Positions 16,543 to 24,465 of a DNA stretch of 64,000 bases are shown here, piece after piece. The notes beneath the pieces are model-generated. The model made no database searches. It saw only the letters and a program-made list of their open reading frames with translations, and had not been told where the DNA came from. Made by a program: the position numbers and the translations under genes. How positions within the stretch are numbered: the stretch's first letter is position 1; each line of letters begins with the position of its first letter. Source of the stretch: Aedoeadaptatus acetigenes (GTDB lineage: Bacteria > Bacillota > Clostridia > Tissierellales > Peptoniphilaceae); NCBI RefSeq assembly GCF_025566985.1, contig NZ_JAOQJD010000008.1, forward strand, positions 1 through 64,000. The letters are read 5' to 3'.

Positions 16543-17359
16543 GTTCCTCTCCCGCCGTTTCCGTTTTAATCGCGATACGATACTTCTTTCTTAGTATAGC
16601 ATAGGCGGCGTCCCGTTCCTCGATTTTTTTAAATAATCCGTACACCGTGGGCCCGGAGCCGGACATGTGGGAAAAAGCGGCCCCCGCCTCGTAGAGATCG
16701 GCGATCATTTCGTCGATTTCAGAATGCATGAGGCGCACGCCGTCATAGAGATCGTTGGCCACGGTCTCCTTCAATCTTTCGAGCCGCCCTTTTTGAAGAA
16801 GATCCACCGTATCCTCTAAAGAGCCTTTCGATTTGCCGAGTGTCGCCATGGCGTAGGCCTCTTTCGTGGACACGGCGAAGCCGGGATTCAGTAAGAGCAC
16901 CGGATAGGACGGGACACACACGGGATGAAGCACATCGCCGATCCCCTCGCCCACGGCAGCCTTGCCGTAGAGGCAATAGGGGAAATCCGCCCCGAGGATA
17001 GCAGAGTCATGGATCAGTTCCTCATCGGTCATAGGCAGGCTGTAAATGTCTCTCACGGCCTTTAACACCAGGGCGCCGTCGGCCGTGCCCCCGGCGAGAC
17101 CCGCCCCGGCAGGAATGTTTTTCTCGATCCGGAGCTTCACGGGCAAGGGGCCGAAGCGGCTTTCCAAATAGCGGTGGGCCGCGACCATCAGGTCCTTCTC
17201 CCCGTAATTGGGCCCTTCCATGGAAAAGGCGGCCGCCCTTTCAATTTCAATTTCGTCGTAAAGCCCGATGGGCAGAAAAAGTGTTTTTATTTCGTGGTAG
17301 CCGTCGGCCCGCTTCCCCTTTATCCAGAGACCGACATTGATTTTTCCGTAGGCGCGCAA
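16511..17359 (-). CDS. ispE: 4-diphosphocytidyl-2-C-methyl-D-erythritol kinase IspE
   Basis: A GHMP-superfamily kinase of 282 residues. It phosphorylates the 2-hydroxyl of CDP-methylerythritol in the MEP (non-mevalonate) isoprenoid pathway. The ATP loop PAGAGLAGGTADGALVLKAV is at residues about 86-105, the N-terminal substrate region is KINVGLWIKGKRADGYHE, and the third motif is MSGSGPTVYGLF near residue 240. The start is TTG at 17359, supported by GGGAGGA with a 6-nt gap; the usual IspE start (A-x-x-K-I-N) begins directly after it. veg lies just upstream, a pairing also known from Bacillus. Confidence 0.93.
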   Translation of the reverse strand: MRAYGKINVGLWIKGKRADGYHEIKTLFLPIGLYDEIEIERAAAFSMEGPNYGEKDLMVAAHRYLESRFGPLPVKLRIEKNIPAGAGLAGGTADGALVLKAVRDIYSLPMTDEELIHDSAILGADFPYCLYGKAAVGEGIGDVLHPVCVPSYPVLLLNPGFAVSTKEAYAMATLGKSKGSLEDTVDLLQKGRLERLKETVANDLYDGVRLMHSEIDEMIADLYEAGAAFSHMSGSGPTVYGLFKKIEERDAAYAILRKKYRIAIKTETAGEEHGTTGNSHQG

Positions 17360-17371
17360 AGTATCCTCCCA

Positions 17372-17400
17372 TAAAAAAAGCTCCGCCGAGGGAGCCTTTT
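17372..17400 (-). terminator. Terminator between veg and ispE
   Basis: On the minus strand GGCTCC-CTCGGC-GGAGC is followed by seven T. It lies between the veg stop and the ispE ribosome site, so most veg transcripts should end here and ispE depends on readthrough. Confidence 0.75.
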
Positions 17401-17401
17401 A

Positions 17402-17668
17402 CTACGATATTTTTAGTTTAGCCGTATCTACATCTTCTTCAAGAATCATAATCTTTACCGTGGACGTGAGTACGTCGGCGTAGGTAAAGGAGATGTTTCG
17501 ATCCGTGCGATCGTCGGAAGAGATGCTGATGACAAATAGGGAGGGATAGACCGCCGTGAGCACGCCTCTGCGTGTGACGATGCGTTTCCGTCCTCGATTT
17601 GCCTTCACGATGACCTCTTTGCCGATATGCTCGGACAATTCGTTTTTAATCATATCCATTTGTGTCAT
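17402..17668 (-). CDS. veg: Veg family protein
   Basis: An 88-residue protein with the Veg core: KNELSEHIGKEVIVKANRGR followed by KRIVTRRGVLTAVYPSLFVI. Bacillus subtilis Veg is 86 residues, abundant, and has been linked to biofilm gene control; its biochemical action is not clear. An open frame extends upstream to 17716 but that part overlaps the transcription start implied by the promoter at 17708-17736. I therefore start at ATG 17668. A terminator follows directly, so it is mostly a single-gene unit. Confidence 0.85.
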   Translation of the reverse strand: MTQMDMIKNELSEHIGKEVIVKANRGRKRIVTRRGVLTAVYPSLFVISISSDDRTDRNISFTYADVLTSTVKIMILEEDVDTAKLKIS

Positions 17669-17707
17669 TGGAACCGCCCTTCTATCCACACAATTATATG
17701 TGTAACC

Positions 17708-17736
17708 AGTATACAAGATTCCTGTCCCTTTGTCAA
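17708..17736 (-). promoter_or_regulatory. Strong sigma-A promoter of veg
   Basis: On the minus strand TTGACA (17731-17736) and TATACT (17708-17713) with a 17-bp spacer. The match to consensus is in line with the very strong veg promoter of Bacillus. Confidence 0.88.
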
Positions 17737-17856
17737 GTCAAATAACGCTATATAATATCGCAAAAAGAAGGTCGGGTCAAGGGGAATATTTAATAATTAA
17801 CAACAAATTTTTATTCGCACTTTACCTTGGTTTTACATCGTCCTTATCTTCCCATG

Positions 17857-17884
17857 AAAAAAGAGCCGACGACGGCTCTTTTTT
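17857..17884. terminator. Bidirectional terminator after the SLH nucleotidase
   Basis: AAAAAAGAGCCG-ACGA-CGGCTCTTTTTT, a perfect 12-bp stem with A and T tracts at the base, 8 bp past the stop of the surface protein gene. Confidence 0.85.
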
Positions 17885-17892
17885 CCGGTTTG

Positions 17893-18070
17893 TTAAGCTG
17901 CCTTCTTTTCAGTTTCGACGGCTTTTTTGTCTTCAGCCGGTTTCTTGTCAGCTTTTTTGTCTTCAGCTGCTTTTTTGTCAGCTTCGGCCTTTTTGTCTTC
18001 AGCTGCTTTCTTTTCGGCTTCAGCCTTTTTGTCTTCGGCTGCTTTCTTTTCAGCTTCGGACTTTTCATCG
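17893..18070 (-). repeat. Low-complexity repeat encoding a K/A/E-rich C-terminal tail
   Basis: About four copies of a unit encoding AEKKAAEDKKAE with variants (AEDKKAD, AEDKKAV). The repeat lies at the 3' end of the SLH nucleotidase gene. It should form a charged helical or extended tail. Such arrays vary in copy number by slippage. Confidence 0.8.
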
Positions 18071-20220
18071 ACCTTCTTCGCGCTCTTCACGATTTCATTC
18101 AATGCGTCCATGACTTTTGCCAGTTCAGCACGGGTAGCCGATGCCTTCGGTGCGAAAAGATTGTTTTCGCGGCCTTGCATTAAGTTGGTGTGGCGAACGA
18201 TGTCGATGGGTTCGAGGGCCCATTTGGAGATCATCTTTTGATCGGCGAAGGGTTCCTTCAAGTCGAGCGTGTAGGGAACTTTCTTACCTTCGATGTAGCG
18301 ACCCAAGATCGTCGCCATTTCTTCGCGGGTGACCACTTGATTGGGCTTAAAGGTATTGTCTTCGTAACCTTTGACGATTTTATTGTTCGATGCCCAAATA
18401 ACGGCATTTTCATACCATTCTCCGGCTTTTACGTCAGTGAAGGGATTTGCTGCGGTTTGCTTAACATCTTGTCCTTCGATGCGGGCCAAGACGGAAACGA
18501 GCATGCCTCTGGTAATGGGGCTGTTCGGAGCAAATCGGGTGTCGCTTACGCCTTTAAAGAGGCCTTTTTCCGTTGCGGAAAGAATGAATTTTTCTGCCCA
18601 GTGACCCTTAATGTCCGTAAAGGCATTGGGTGCCGGTGTGGGTTCGACGGGTTTTTCTTCGCCCTTGGCTTCGACCACGATGCGGCCTTCAACCTTCGGG
18701 TTCACGTTCTTGTGTTCGGCCAGGTATTTTTCCAATACTTCCGTGTACATGCCGTAGTCGCCGAGCTTTTTGCCCTTGGCGAACATGGTGTAACCGTCGC
18801 CGCCGCCTGCCATAAAGTCGTTGGTGGCTAAGGTGTAGGTTTTTTCGAGATCCAGGGCCTTATCTCCGACTTTCACGTCGAATACGCGCTTGCCGGCTTC
18901 TTGTTTCGGATCGTACTTAAAGCTGACGCCGGAAACTTGGGGGAATTTCCCTTGAGGTGCCGGTGCATCGGCCACGCCGTATTCCAAGGCTGCCAGTAAG
19001 TCGGCACCGGTGATTTCGATCTTCATAATGGTGTTTCCGAAGGGGAAGGCGGTCCAGATTTGGGTCATGTCGATCTTCCCTGCGGGAATGGATTCGCGGA
19101 TGCCGCCGCCGTTGGTAATGGCGATGTCGGATTTTGCCGCTTCGCGCATGGCGTCTGCCACCATGTTACCGAAATTGGTTTCTTGTGCGCGGACGTGTTC
19201 TCTTACGCCGTCTAATTCAACAGCCGTGGTGCCGACTTCTCGTTCCAACTTGGTCTTGTTTGCTTCGTACATGTCGTCAAGTTTCTTTGCGATGTCTTTG
19301 TTTTCTTCGATCTTTTCGAAGAAAGCGGCGTCGCGAAGGACGGCGGTCTTGGAAATAACATCTTTGCCCCGTAAGGTGATGTTGATTTCGCCTAAGTTTT
19401 TCAGATAGTTGCCCGTTTGAGCAATTAAGGTATTGTTAACCACTTTGCCGTTGTCAAGCTTCGTGTGGGAGTGACCGTCGATAATAACGTCGATGCCGTC
19501 CACTTTTTCAGCGATATCCGTGGTCTTTACAACGGTGGCGTCGTCAATGCCGACGTGTGCCAACATGACGATGACATCGACCTTTTGATCCTTCAGGGAT
19601 TTTACTTGGGCGCGAGCCACTTCCACGGGATCCAGGAAAGTAATGCCTTCGGTGTTCTTCGGATTGGATTTAACTTTCGTTTCTTCCGTGGCAATGCCGA
19701 AAATACCGACTTTGACGCCGTCTACATCGAGGATGGTTTGGCCTTTAAAGTCGTTGGTGCCGGTGTTTTTAATGATGTTGGCAGCCAAAATATCGAAGCC
19801 TTCGGAAGAACCTTTGGCCGGAGCCGCTTGATTCTTAAAGTCAACCAGGGCTTGGTAGCCGTAGTTGAAATCGTGGTTGCCGGGCACCATGGCCTTGTAG
19901 CCCATGGCCTTCATCAGGTCGATGACGCCCTTGCCGTTTTCAATGCCGGCCAATGCCGTGCCGTGGGTGACGTCACCGGCATCTAAAAGCACCGAATTTT
20001 TAATGCTGTCCGCATAGGTTTTTACTCGGGCGTAGCCGATATTGGTGAGCTTCTTGTCCTTGCCGCGCTCCGCCACCATGTGTCCGTGGACATCGTTGGT
20101 GTGGAGCAAAGTAATGGTCTTGGTTTCTTCCGCCGGCGCGGCAAAGACGCTTACAGGACCGGCGATGACGCCGAGAACCATGGCCATAGCCAGTGCCAGG
20201 GATAAAAATTTCCGTTTCAT
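17893..20220 (-). CDS. Surface-anchored 5'-nucleotidase/2',3'-cyclic phosphodiesterase with SLH domains
   Basis: A 775-residue exported enzyme. Residues 1-28 are a signal peptide (cleavage near VFAAPA). Residues 33-300 are a metallophosphoesterase with metal ligands in HTNDVHGH, LDAGDVTHG, PGNHDFNYG and DGHSH. Residues about 330-500 are the 5'-nucleotidase C-terminal domain (FGNMVADAM, ITNGGGIRESI, GGGDGYTMF). Three S-layer homology domains follow (about 530-705), each with a TRGM/TREE/TRAE-type motif, which bind pyruvylated wall polymer. The last 60 residues are a repeated lysine/alanine/glutamate tail, unusual after SLH repeats. It probably salvages phosphate and nucleosides from extracellular nucleotides. 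GGAGG precedes ATG 20220. It appears to be a single-gene unit. Confidence 0.88.
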   Translation of the reverse strand: MKRKFLSLALAMAMVLGVIAGPVSVFAAPAEETKTITLLHTNDVHGHMVAERGKDKKLTNIGYARVKTYADSIKNSVLLDAGDVTHGTALAGIENGKGVIDLMKAMGYKAMVPGNHDFNYGYQALVDFKNQAAPAKGSSEGFDILAANIIKNTGTNDFKGQTILDVDGVKVGIFGIATEETKVKSNPKNTEGITFLDPVEVARAQVKSLKDQKVDVIVMLAHVGIDDATVVKTTDIAEKVDGIDVIIDGHSHTKLDNGKVVNNTLIAQTGNYLKNLGEINITLRGKDVISKTAVLRDAAFFEKIEENKDIAKKLDDMYEANKTKLEREVGTTAVELDGVREHVRAQETNFGNMVADAMREAAKSDIAITNGGGIRESIPAGKIDMTQIWTAFPFGNTIMKIEITGADLLAALEYGVADAPAPQGKFPQVSGVSFKYDPKQEAGKRVFDVKVGDKALDLEKTYTLATNDFMAGGGDGYTMFAKGKKLGDYGMYTEVLEKYLAEHKNVNPKVEGRIVVEAKGEEKPVEPTPAPNAFTDIKGHWAEKFILSATEKGLFKGVSDTRFAPNSPITRGMLVSVLARIEGQDVKQTAANPFTDVKAGEWYENAVIWASNNKIVKGYEDNTFKPNQVVTREEMATILGRYIEGKKVPYTLDLKEPFADQKMISKWALEPIDIVRHTNLMQGRENNLFAPKASATRAELAKVMDALNEIVKSAKKVDEKSEAEKKAAEDKKAEAEKKAAEDKKAEADKKAAEDKKADKKPAEDKKAVETEKKAA

Positions 20221-20289
20221 AATACCTCCTTTAGTTCACTAACGTATATATCTATTATACCCTTCATTGGCCGCCTTAGTCTTATCAAT

Positions 20290-20724
20290 TTAGAGACAAT
20301 TCAACCAAGAACCGTACCCTCTTTTTTCCATGTCTTCTTTCGGAATAAATTCGATGCTGGCGCCGTTGATGCAGTAGCGAAGGCCCCCGGCCTCCTTCGG
20401 TCCGTCGTTAAAGACGTGGCCCAAGTGGGTGGTCTCCGTCTCCACCTCCGTGCGAATCATGCCGTAGCGGGTGTCCGATTGCTCTTTAATCGGCGCATCG
20501 GGCGCCGTTTTGGAAAAGGCGGGCCAGCCGCAGCCTGAATCGAATTTGTCCTTCGACAAAAACAAAACCTCTTTCGTAATGACATCCACGTAAATTCCTT
20601 CGTCGAATAAGTGATCGTAGGGATGGGAGAACGGCAACTCCGTGCCCTTTTCGCGGGTGACGTGATAGGCCACATCCCCCAGAGACTCCCGTAATTGCTC
20701 TTCGTCCAAATGTCTCTTGTCCAT
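20290..20724 (-). CDS. msrB: Peptide-methionine (R)-S-oxide reductase MsrB
   Basis: A 144-residue repair enzyme that reduces the R epimer of methionine sulfoxide. Conserved features are SGCGWPAF, HLGHVFNDGP and the catalytic region RYCINGASIEF, whose cysteine attacks the sulfoxide. The two CxxC pairs that bind structural zinc in many MsrB proteins are not seen, so this is the zinc-free form. GCGWPAF supplies a cysteine that could act as resolving residue. A cysteine in the final NCL is a second candidate. No MsrA is fused or adjacent. The gene lies 9 bp after a zinc-ribbon protein gene and may be co-transcribed with it. Confidence 0.92.
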   Translation of the reverse strand: MDKRHLDEEQLRESLGDVAYHVTREKGTELPFSHPYDHLFDEGIYVDVITKEVLFLSKDKFDSGCGWPAFSKTAPDAPIKEQSDTRYGMIRTEVETETTHLGHVFNDGPKEAGGLRYCINGASIEFIPKEDMEKRGYGSWLNCL

Positions 20725-20733
20725 AAAAACCTC

Positions 20734-21240
20734 CTATGCCAAGGGCGTGCCGCAGCGCGGGCAGTACGTGGCCCCCGCTTCCGCCTGAAAATGGCAATTC
20801 TTGCATTCCACGAAATCCGGATCCTCGGCGATCAATTCCACGATCTCGATTTTTCTGCCGCAGTGAGGGCAAAAATTCGTGTCCTTGGCGATTTCCGTGT
20901 GGCAATCCGGGCACTCGTAGCGAAAGACCTCGCCCTCCAGCTCCTTGGAACTGATGCGATTTTCCAAACTCGCCTTTTCCTTTTGCAATTCATCGATGGC
21001 AAAGAGAAGCTCCGAGCTCGTCGTGTCCGCCAAATGGGATTGCTCCCGCATTTCCATATAGTAAACTTCCCCTAAGTGGGTGTATTCTTCCAGAATTTTC
21101 GCTTCTAATTCTCGTATCTGCAGGCGAAGCTTCGCCACATTGGAAGCTTCCTTCGCGCTGTAAAGGCCCTTGATACTTAGATCCTTTACCTGATTGGACA
21201 GATCTTCAAAACCTTTTCCGATGCTGTTAAAAATATCCAT
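20734..21240 (-). CDS. Coiled-coil protein with two C-terminal zinc ribbons
   Basis: A 168-residue cytoplasmic protein of unknown function. Residues 30-105 are heptad-rich and helical (AKLRLQIRELEAKILEEYTH and DELQKEKASLENRI), suggesting a coiled coil. The C-terminus carries two zinc ribbons, CPDC...CPHC and CKNC...CPRC. Proteins of this shape are often annotated only as zinc-ribbon domain proteins. ATG 21240 has GAGGTGA at the right distance; the longer frame to 21267 has no ribosome site. It is upstream of msrB in the same direction with a 9-bp gap. Confidence 0.7.
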   Translation of the reverse strand: MDIFNSIGKGFEDLSNQVKDLSIKGLYSAKEASNVAKLRLQIRELEAKILEEYTHLGEVYYMEMREQSHLADTTSSELLFAIDELQKEKASLENRISSKELEGEVFRYECPDCHTEIAKDTNFCPHCGRKIEIVELIAEDPDFVECKNCHFQAEAGATYCPRCGTPLA

Positions 21241-21386
21241 GGCTTCACCTCGAATTAAGCATACCACATGGCCGCCGCAATTTTTCCGACTTAGATAAGG
21301 ATTAGACTTTTTTTGATTTCTTCGTCGCCTGTGTGAATAGGCACAACTTGGGTATAAAACAAACAGAATGAAAAAGGAGGATGACT

Positions 21387-21623
21387 ATGGATTATAAATT
21401 GTACGCGGCCACCTACTGCCCCTATTGCAAAAAAGTCATCGACTTTATGGAAAAAGAAGGCATCGACAAGGTGGACGTTCTCTTCGTCGACAAAGACGAC
21501 GACGCCAAAAAGGCCTTGTTGGAAGGCAGCGGCGGAAAACAAGTGCCCTGTCTCAATTTCGGCGACGAATGGATGCTCGAATCCGACGACATTATCGCCT
21601 ATATGAAGGAAAACCTGAACTAA
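21387..21623 (+). CDS. Glutaredoxin-like protein (CPYC)
   Basis: A 78-residue thioredoxin-fold protein. The active site CPYC is at residues 10-13 (ATYCPYCKKVIDFM), and the cis-proline region is KQVPCLNFGDEW. It probably reduces disulfides or mixed disulfides using low-molecular-weight thiol or a reductase. ATG 21387 lies 6 nt after AAAGGAGG; the in-frame ATG at 21381 abuts that site and is less likely. It is divergent from the zinc-ribbon/msrB pair. A DUF1858 redox protein gene follows 60 bp downstream. A second glutaredoxin is encoded at 22961. Confidence 0.85.
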   Translation: MDYKLYAATYCPYCKKVIDFMEKEGIDKVDVLFVDKDDDAKKALLEGSGGKQVPCLNFGDEWMLESDDIIAYMKENLN

Positions 21624-21683
21624 CTTGCCAATGGTTTTATCTTAGGATAAAATGATTGGGAAATAATCTCAAAGGAGGCTAGG

Positions 21684-21881
21684 ATGATTACTAAAGATAC
21701 TTTAATTGGCGATTTGGTTCGCCAATACCCGGAAGCCATTCGAATCCTCATGCAATTCGGCATGGGCTGTGTGGGCTGCCCGTCCAGTCAAATGGAATCG
21801 TTAGAAGAAGCTGCTTACGTTCACGGATTTGACGCCGATGAACTCATGAAGGCTTTAAACAAAATCGTCGAAGCAAAATAA
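21684..21881 (+). CDS. DUF1858 domain protein (hybrid-cluster-associated disulfide protein)
   Basis: A 65-residue protein made of one DUF1858 domain: LIGDLVRQYPEAIRILMQFG followed by the cysteine motif GCVGCPSSQ. In related proteins the C-x-x-C pair is thought to take part in disulfide or metal-centre redox chemistry, and the domain is common in anaerobes near hybrid-cluster proteins. It has a good ribosome site (AAAGGAGG). Neighbours are a glutaredoxin upstream and a strong bidirectional terminator downstream. Confidence 0.85.
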   Translation: MITKDTLIGDLVRQYPEAIRILMQFGMGCVGCPSSQMESLEEAAYVHGFDADELMKALNKIVEAK

Positions 21882-21882
21882 C

Positions 21883-21913
21883 AAAAAGCCTCCCGCGCAG
21901 GGAGGCCTTTTTC
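21883..21913. terminator. Bidirectional terminator between DUF1858 and DUF1002 genes
   Basis: AAAAAGCCTCCC-GCGCA-GGGAGGCCTTTTT with flanking A and T tracts. A second GC-rich hairpin (GACCCGC/GCGGGTC) lies at 21920-21938. Together they separate the converging transcripts. Confidence 0.85.
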
Positions 21914-21943
21914 ATTGCAGGACCCGCCGGAGCGGGTTCATTT

Positions 21944-22816
21944 TTATTTGTTAAAAATGGAATTGAACAGATCGGCGAAAAAGGCTTTGATCTTTTGAAT
22001 CAAGCTTTGGCCCTCTTCGCTGTTAATGTATTCCTTCGCCTGATCGGCGGCGCCCTTCGCTTTGTCGGCCAGGCCGTTCCAGTCGATTTCCGTCTTTCGC
22101 AGGCGATCGAAGAAATTGGTCAACTTATCCGTCTGCTCGGCGGTCAAATTGAGATTGTACTGATTGGAAATATTGATGACGATGTTTTGCACTTCTTCCC
22201 GCGTCTTCGGTGCTTCCGTGGCGATTTTTTCCTTAATGTCCTTCACCAGGCCCGTTGCCTTGTCGGCGCCCACATCTTGGGCCAAATCCGAGGTGACGAC
22301 CATCTCTTCGTTGGCCGCCTTTTTCACCTTGTCGCTGATTTTTTTGCCGGTGGAGGTTTCATAAGCCTTCATAATCCCGGTAAGCGCCGCCGTGCCGCTG
22401 ACATTCATCGGCGCATCCACAGTGATCTTCGCGTCCTTAATGCCTGCCGTTTCCAATGCTTGGCGATACATATCGTGGGTAATGTAGCGAATCCGCTTCG
22501 ACGTTTCCACTTGGATGCCGCTTCCCTCGGCGGTGTATTCCACCTTCGCACTGGAAATGGCCTTGCGGCCGATCTTCGATTCCGGCACGAAATCGCCTAA
22601 GTACTTGTGCTCTTCCTGATTGGTGACCTCGATGATTTGATCCTCGTCGGATCCGTTAAAACGCTTCATGAGCGCGTCCCGCTGCTCGGGGGTAAGGTCC
22701 TGACCGAAACACAGAATCACGTCCCCTTCCACGGCATCGGCAAACACCGGTGCCTGCATCGTAAGGATCATGAGAAGGGCCAGGGCTGCCGCCATGTATT
22801 TTTTTAGATATTTCAT
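21944..22816 (-). CDS. DUF1002 exported protein
   Basis: A 290-residue secreted protein. Residues 1-26 are a signal peptide (cleavage after VFADA or nearby) with no lipobox. The body fits the DUF1002 family: DVILCFGQDLTPEQRDALM, later ITHDMYRQALETAGI and VSGTAALTGIMKAYE. The C-terminus (IQKIKAFFADLFNSIFNK) is amphipathic and hydrophobic. DUF1002 proteins occur in Firmicutes as putative exported proteins; their activity is unknown to me. It stands alone, with a 5' gap of 110 bp and a terminator after it. Confidence 0.8.
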   Translation of the reverse strand: MKYLKKYMAAALALLMILTMQAPVFADAVEGDVILCFGQDLTPEQRDALMKRFNGSDEDQIIEVTNQEEHKYLGDFVPESKIGRKAISSAKVEYTAEGSGIQVETSKRIRYITHDMYRQALETAGIKDAKITVDAPMNVSGTAALTGIMKAYETSTGKKISDKVKKAANEEMVVTSDLAQDVGADKATGLVKDIKEKIATEAPKTREEVQNIVINISNQYNLNLTAEQTDKLTNFFDRLRKTEIDWNGLADKAKGAADQAKEYINSEEGQSLIQKIKAFFADLFNSIFNK

Positions 22817-22925
22817 AATCTCCTCCAGTTCTTTTTTCGTATGACATTATAACACAGGCCCCGAAGGCCGCCGCCGAAAAGGAAAAGTCTTCGCCTTTTT
22901 TTAGAAAACTTTTGCTTTTCGACAC

Positions 22926-22956
22926 AAAAAAAAGAGGCCGAAGCCCCTTTTTCCGT
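22926..22956 (-). terminator. Terminator after the glutaredoxin gene
   Basis: On the minus strand AAAGGGGC-TTC-GGCCTCTTTTTTTT. It lies 5 bp past the stop of the glutaredoxin at 22961 and closes the metG-to-glutaredoxin gene series. Confidence 0.7.
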
Positions 22957-22960
22957 GAAC

Positions 22961-23191
22961 TTATTTTGCCAAGGCGGCATCGATGCGTGCGCGGTCGAAG
23001 CCGACGATTTCTTCTTCGCCGATCACCAAGACGGGTACGCCGGTGTAGCCCATGGAGATCAATTCATCTCTTGCGGCTGCGTCGGTTTGCACGTTTTTTT
23101 CATTAAATTCGATGCCTTTTTCTTTTAAATAGTCCTTTGCCATGGTGCAGTAAGGACAGGTGTTGCTTGTATAAACTTTTACTTCTGACAT
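22961..23191 (-). CDS. Glutaredoxin-family protein (NrdH/Grx type, CPYC)
   Basis: A 76-residue thioredoxin-fold protein with CPYC at residues 10-13 (YTSNTCPYCTMAKDYL), the cis-proline loop TGVPVLVIGEEEIVGFD and a helical C-terminus. It differs clearly from the glutaredoxin at 21387, so these are not recent duplicates. GGGAGG lies 7 nt before ATG 23191; upstream in-frame starts fall in or before that site. It follows an ArsR-type regulator gene by 63 bp. The G-F-D motif resembles NrdH-redoxins, which feed electrons to ribonucleotide reductase, but the type cannot be fixed. Confidence 0.85.
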   Translation of the reverse strand: MSEVKVYTSNTCPYCTMAKDYLKEKGIEFNEKNVQTDAAARDELISMGYTGVPVLVIGEEEIVGFDRARIDAALAK

Positions 23192-23254
23192 TGTCATTCC
23201 TCCCAAAATAATTCATCTATTCGATTAGTCGATTTATACCCGCGAGGTATGGGC

Positions 23255-23593
23255 TTAATCATCTTCTCCGATTTTATGCATGGCGTGGGTGTAGCCCATG
23301 GAAAAAAGGGTCTCCACGTGATCGTCGTCCAGGGAGTAGTAGACTTTGCGCCCTTCTTTTCTCGAACGGATCAGCCCTTCTTCTTTCAGAAGAATCAACT
23401 GATGAGAAATGGAGGATTGGCTCATGCCCAAAAGCTCCACGAGTTTCGACACATTGCAGGTGCCCAGCATGAGGGCGTAGAGAATCTTCAGCCGCGTGGG
23501 ATCGGCCATGACTTTAAAGATGCCGCTCAAGCTTTCGATTAAGGGCTCGTTTTCTACAAAGGCGTGAAAGGTCTCGTCTCTGTATTCCGCCAT
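23255..23593 (-). CDS. ArsR-family transcriptional regulator
   Basis: A 112-residue winged-helix repressor. The core is MADPTRLKILYALMLGTCNV followed by the recognition helix SQSSISHQLILLK and wing RKEGRKVYYSLDD. The C-terminus (VETLFSMGYTHAMHKI) carries histidines. The cysteine in GTCNV sits where the alpha-3 ELCVCD metal site occurs in ArsR/CadC, but only one cysteine is present, so zinc or cadmium sensing at that site is not supported; a C-terminal alpha-5 site with histidine and acid residues (D, H, E, H, H) is possible. It overlaps ksgA by 1 bp (TGATG). Confidence 0.85.
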   Translation of the reverse strand: MAEYRDETFHAFVENEPLIESLSGIFKVMADPTRLKILYALMLGTCNVSKLVELLGMSQSSISHQLILLKEEGLIRSRKEGRKVYYSLDDDHVETLFSMGYTHAMHKIGEDD

Positions 23594-24465
23594 CAGTCGC
23601 CCTCCTTTTCTACTTTCGGAAAGTTTTTCGCCAAGATTCGGTACTCTTCCACGGTAATGGCTTCGGCCCGGCGATTGGGCTCGATGCCCGTCTCGGCCAA
23701 GGCCTGAAGGATCTGATCTTTTTCGATGGCGAAGCCGTAGGTGGACAGGGCGTTTGCCACGGTTTTTCTCCGCTTGGAAAATGCCGCCCGCACCACGGCC
23801 TCGGCGCGCTTTAAGTTTTCCCCGTGATCGGTTTTAAAATTCGCGAGGGCCAAGACGGCGCTGTCCACATTGGGCTGGGGCATAAAGCAGGTGCGGGGCA
23901 CGGCGAGAGCCACGGAAACCTCCGCCCGCATTTGCAGGAAGACGGAGATGGAGCCGTAGGCCTTCGTACCGGCCTTGGCCGCCATGCGATTGGCCATTTC
24001 TTTTTGCACCATGACGTGAACCGATTCCAAAGGCAGGTCCGAATCGAAGAGATGCACAAAAATCGGCGTGGTCACGTAATAGGGCAGATTGGCCACCACT
24101 TTGATCTTGTGATCACCGAAGCGGGAGGTGAGTTCTTTTTTCAGATCGGTTTTGAGTACGTCTTTGTAGAAAATCTCCACGTCTTCGTACGCGCCCAGGG
24201 TTTCGTCCAGAATGGGTTTTAAGTGCTCGTCGATTTCCACGCAAAACACTTTGGCGCCGCGTAAGGCCAATTCTTCCGTCAGGGTGCCGATGCCGGCGCC
24301 GATTTCCAAAATTACATCCCCTTCGCCCACCTCGGCGCTGTCGGCGATGGCGCGGACGATGTTTCCGTCGATGAGAAAGTTTTGTCCCAGGGATTTTTGA
24401 AAGCGAAAGCCCCACTTTTCCTGAATTTCGCGAATGCGTGCCGGGCTGTAAAGTCGTTTATTCAC
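23593..24465 (-). CDS. ksgA: 16S rRNA (adenine(1518)-N6/adenine(1519)-N6)-dimethyltransferase
   Basis: A 290-residue KsgA/RsmA enzyme that dimethylates two adjacent adenines in the 3' hairpin of 16S rRNA, a late small-subunit checkpoint. Motifs are SLGQNFLIDGNIV, the SAM loop ILEIGAGIGTLTEEL, the catalytic NLPYYVTTPI and the C-terminal helical domain with FSKRRKTVANAL. I start at GTG 24465, which has GGGGAGG six bases upstream; the TTG at 24492 precedes the ribosome site. This start overlaps rnmV by 8 bp. The order tatD-rnmV-ksgA is conserved in Firmicutes. Confidence 0.93.
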   Translation of the reverse strand: MNKRLYSPARIREIQEKWGFRFQKSLGQNFLIDGNIVRAIADSAEVGEGDVILEIGAGIGTLTEELALRGAKVFCVEIDEHLKPILDETLGAYEDVEIFYKDVLKTDLKKELTSRFGDHKIKVVANLPYYVTTPIFVHLFDSDLPLESVHVMVQKEMANRMAAKAGTKAYGSISVFLQMRAEVSVALAVPRTCFMPQPNVDSAVLALANFKTDHGENLKRAEAVVRAAFSKRRKTVANALSTYGFAIEKDQILQALAETGIEPNRRAEAITVEEYRILAKNFPKVEKEGD

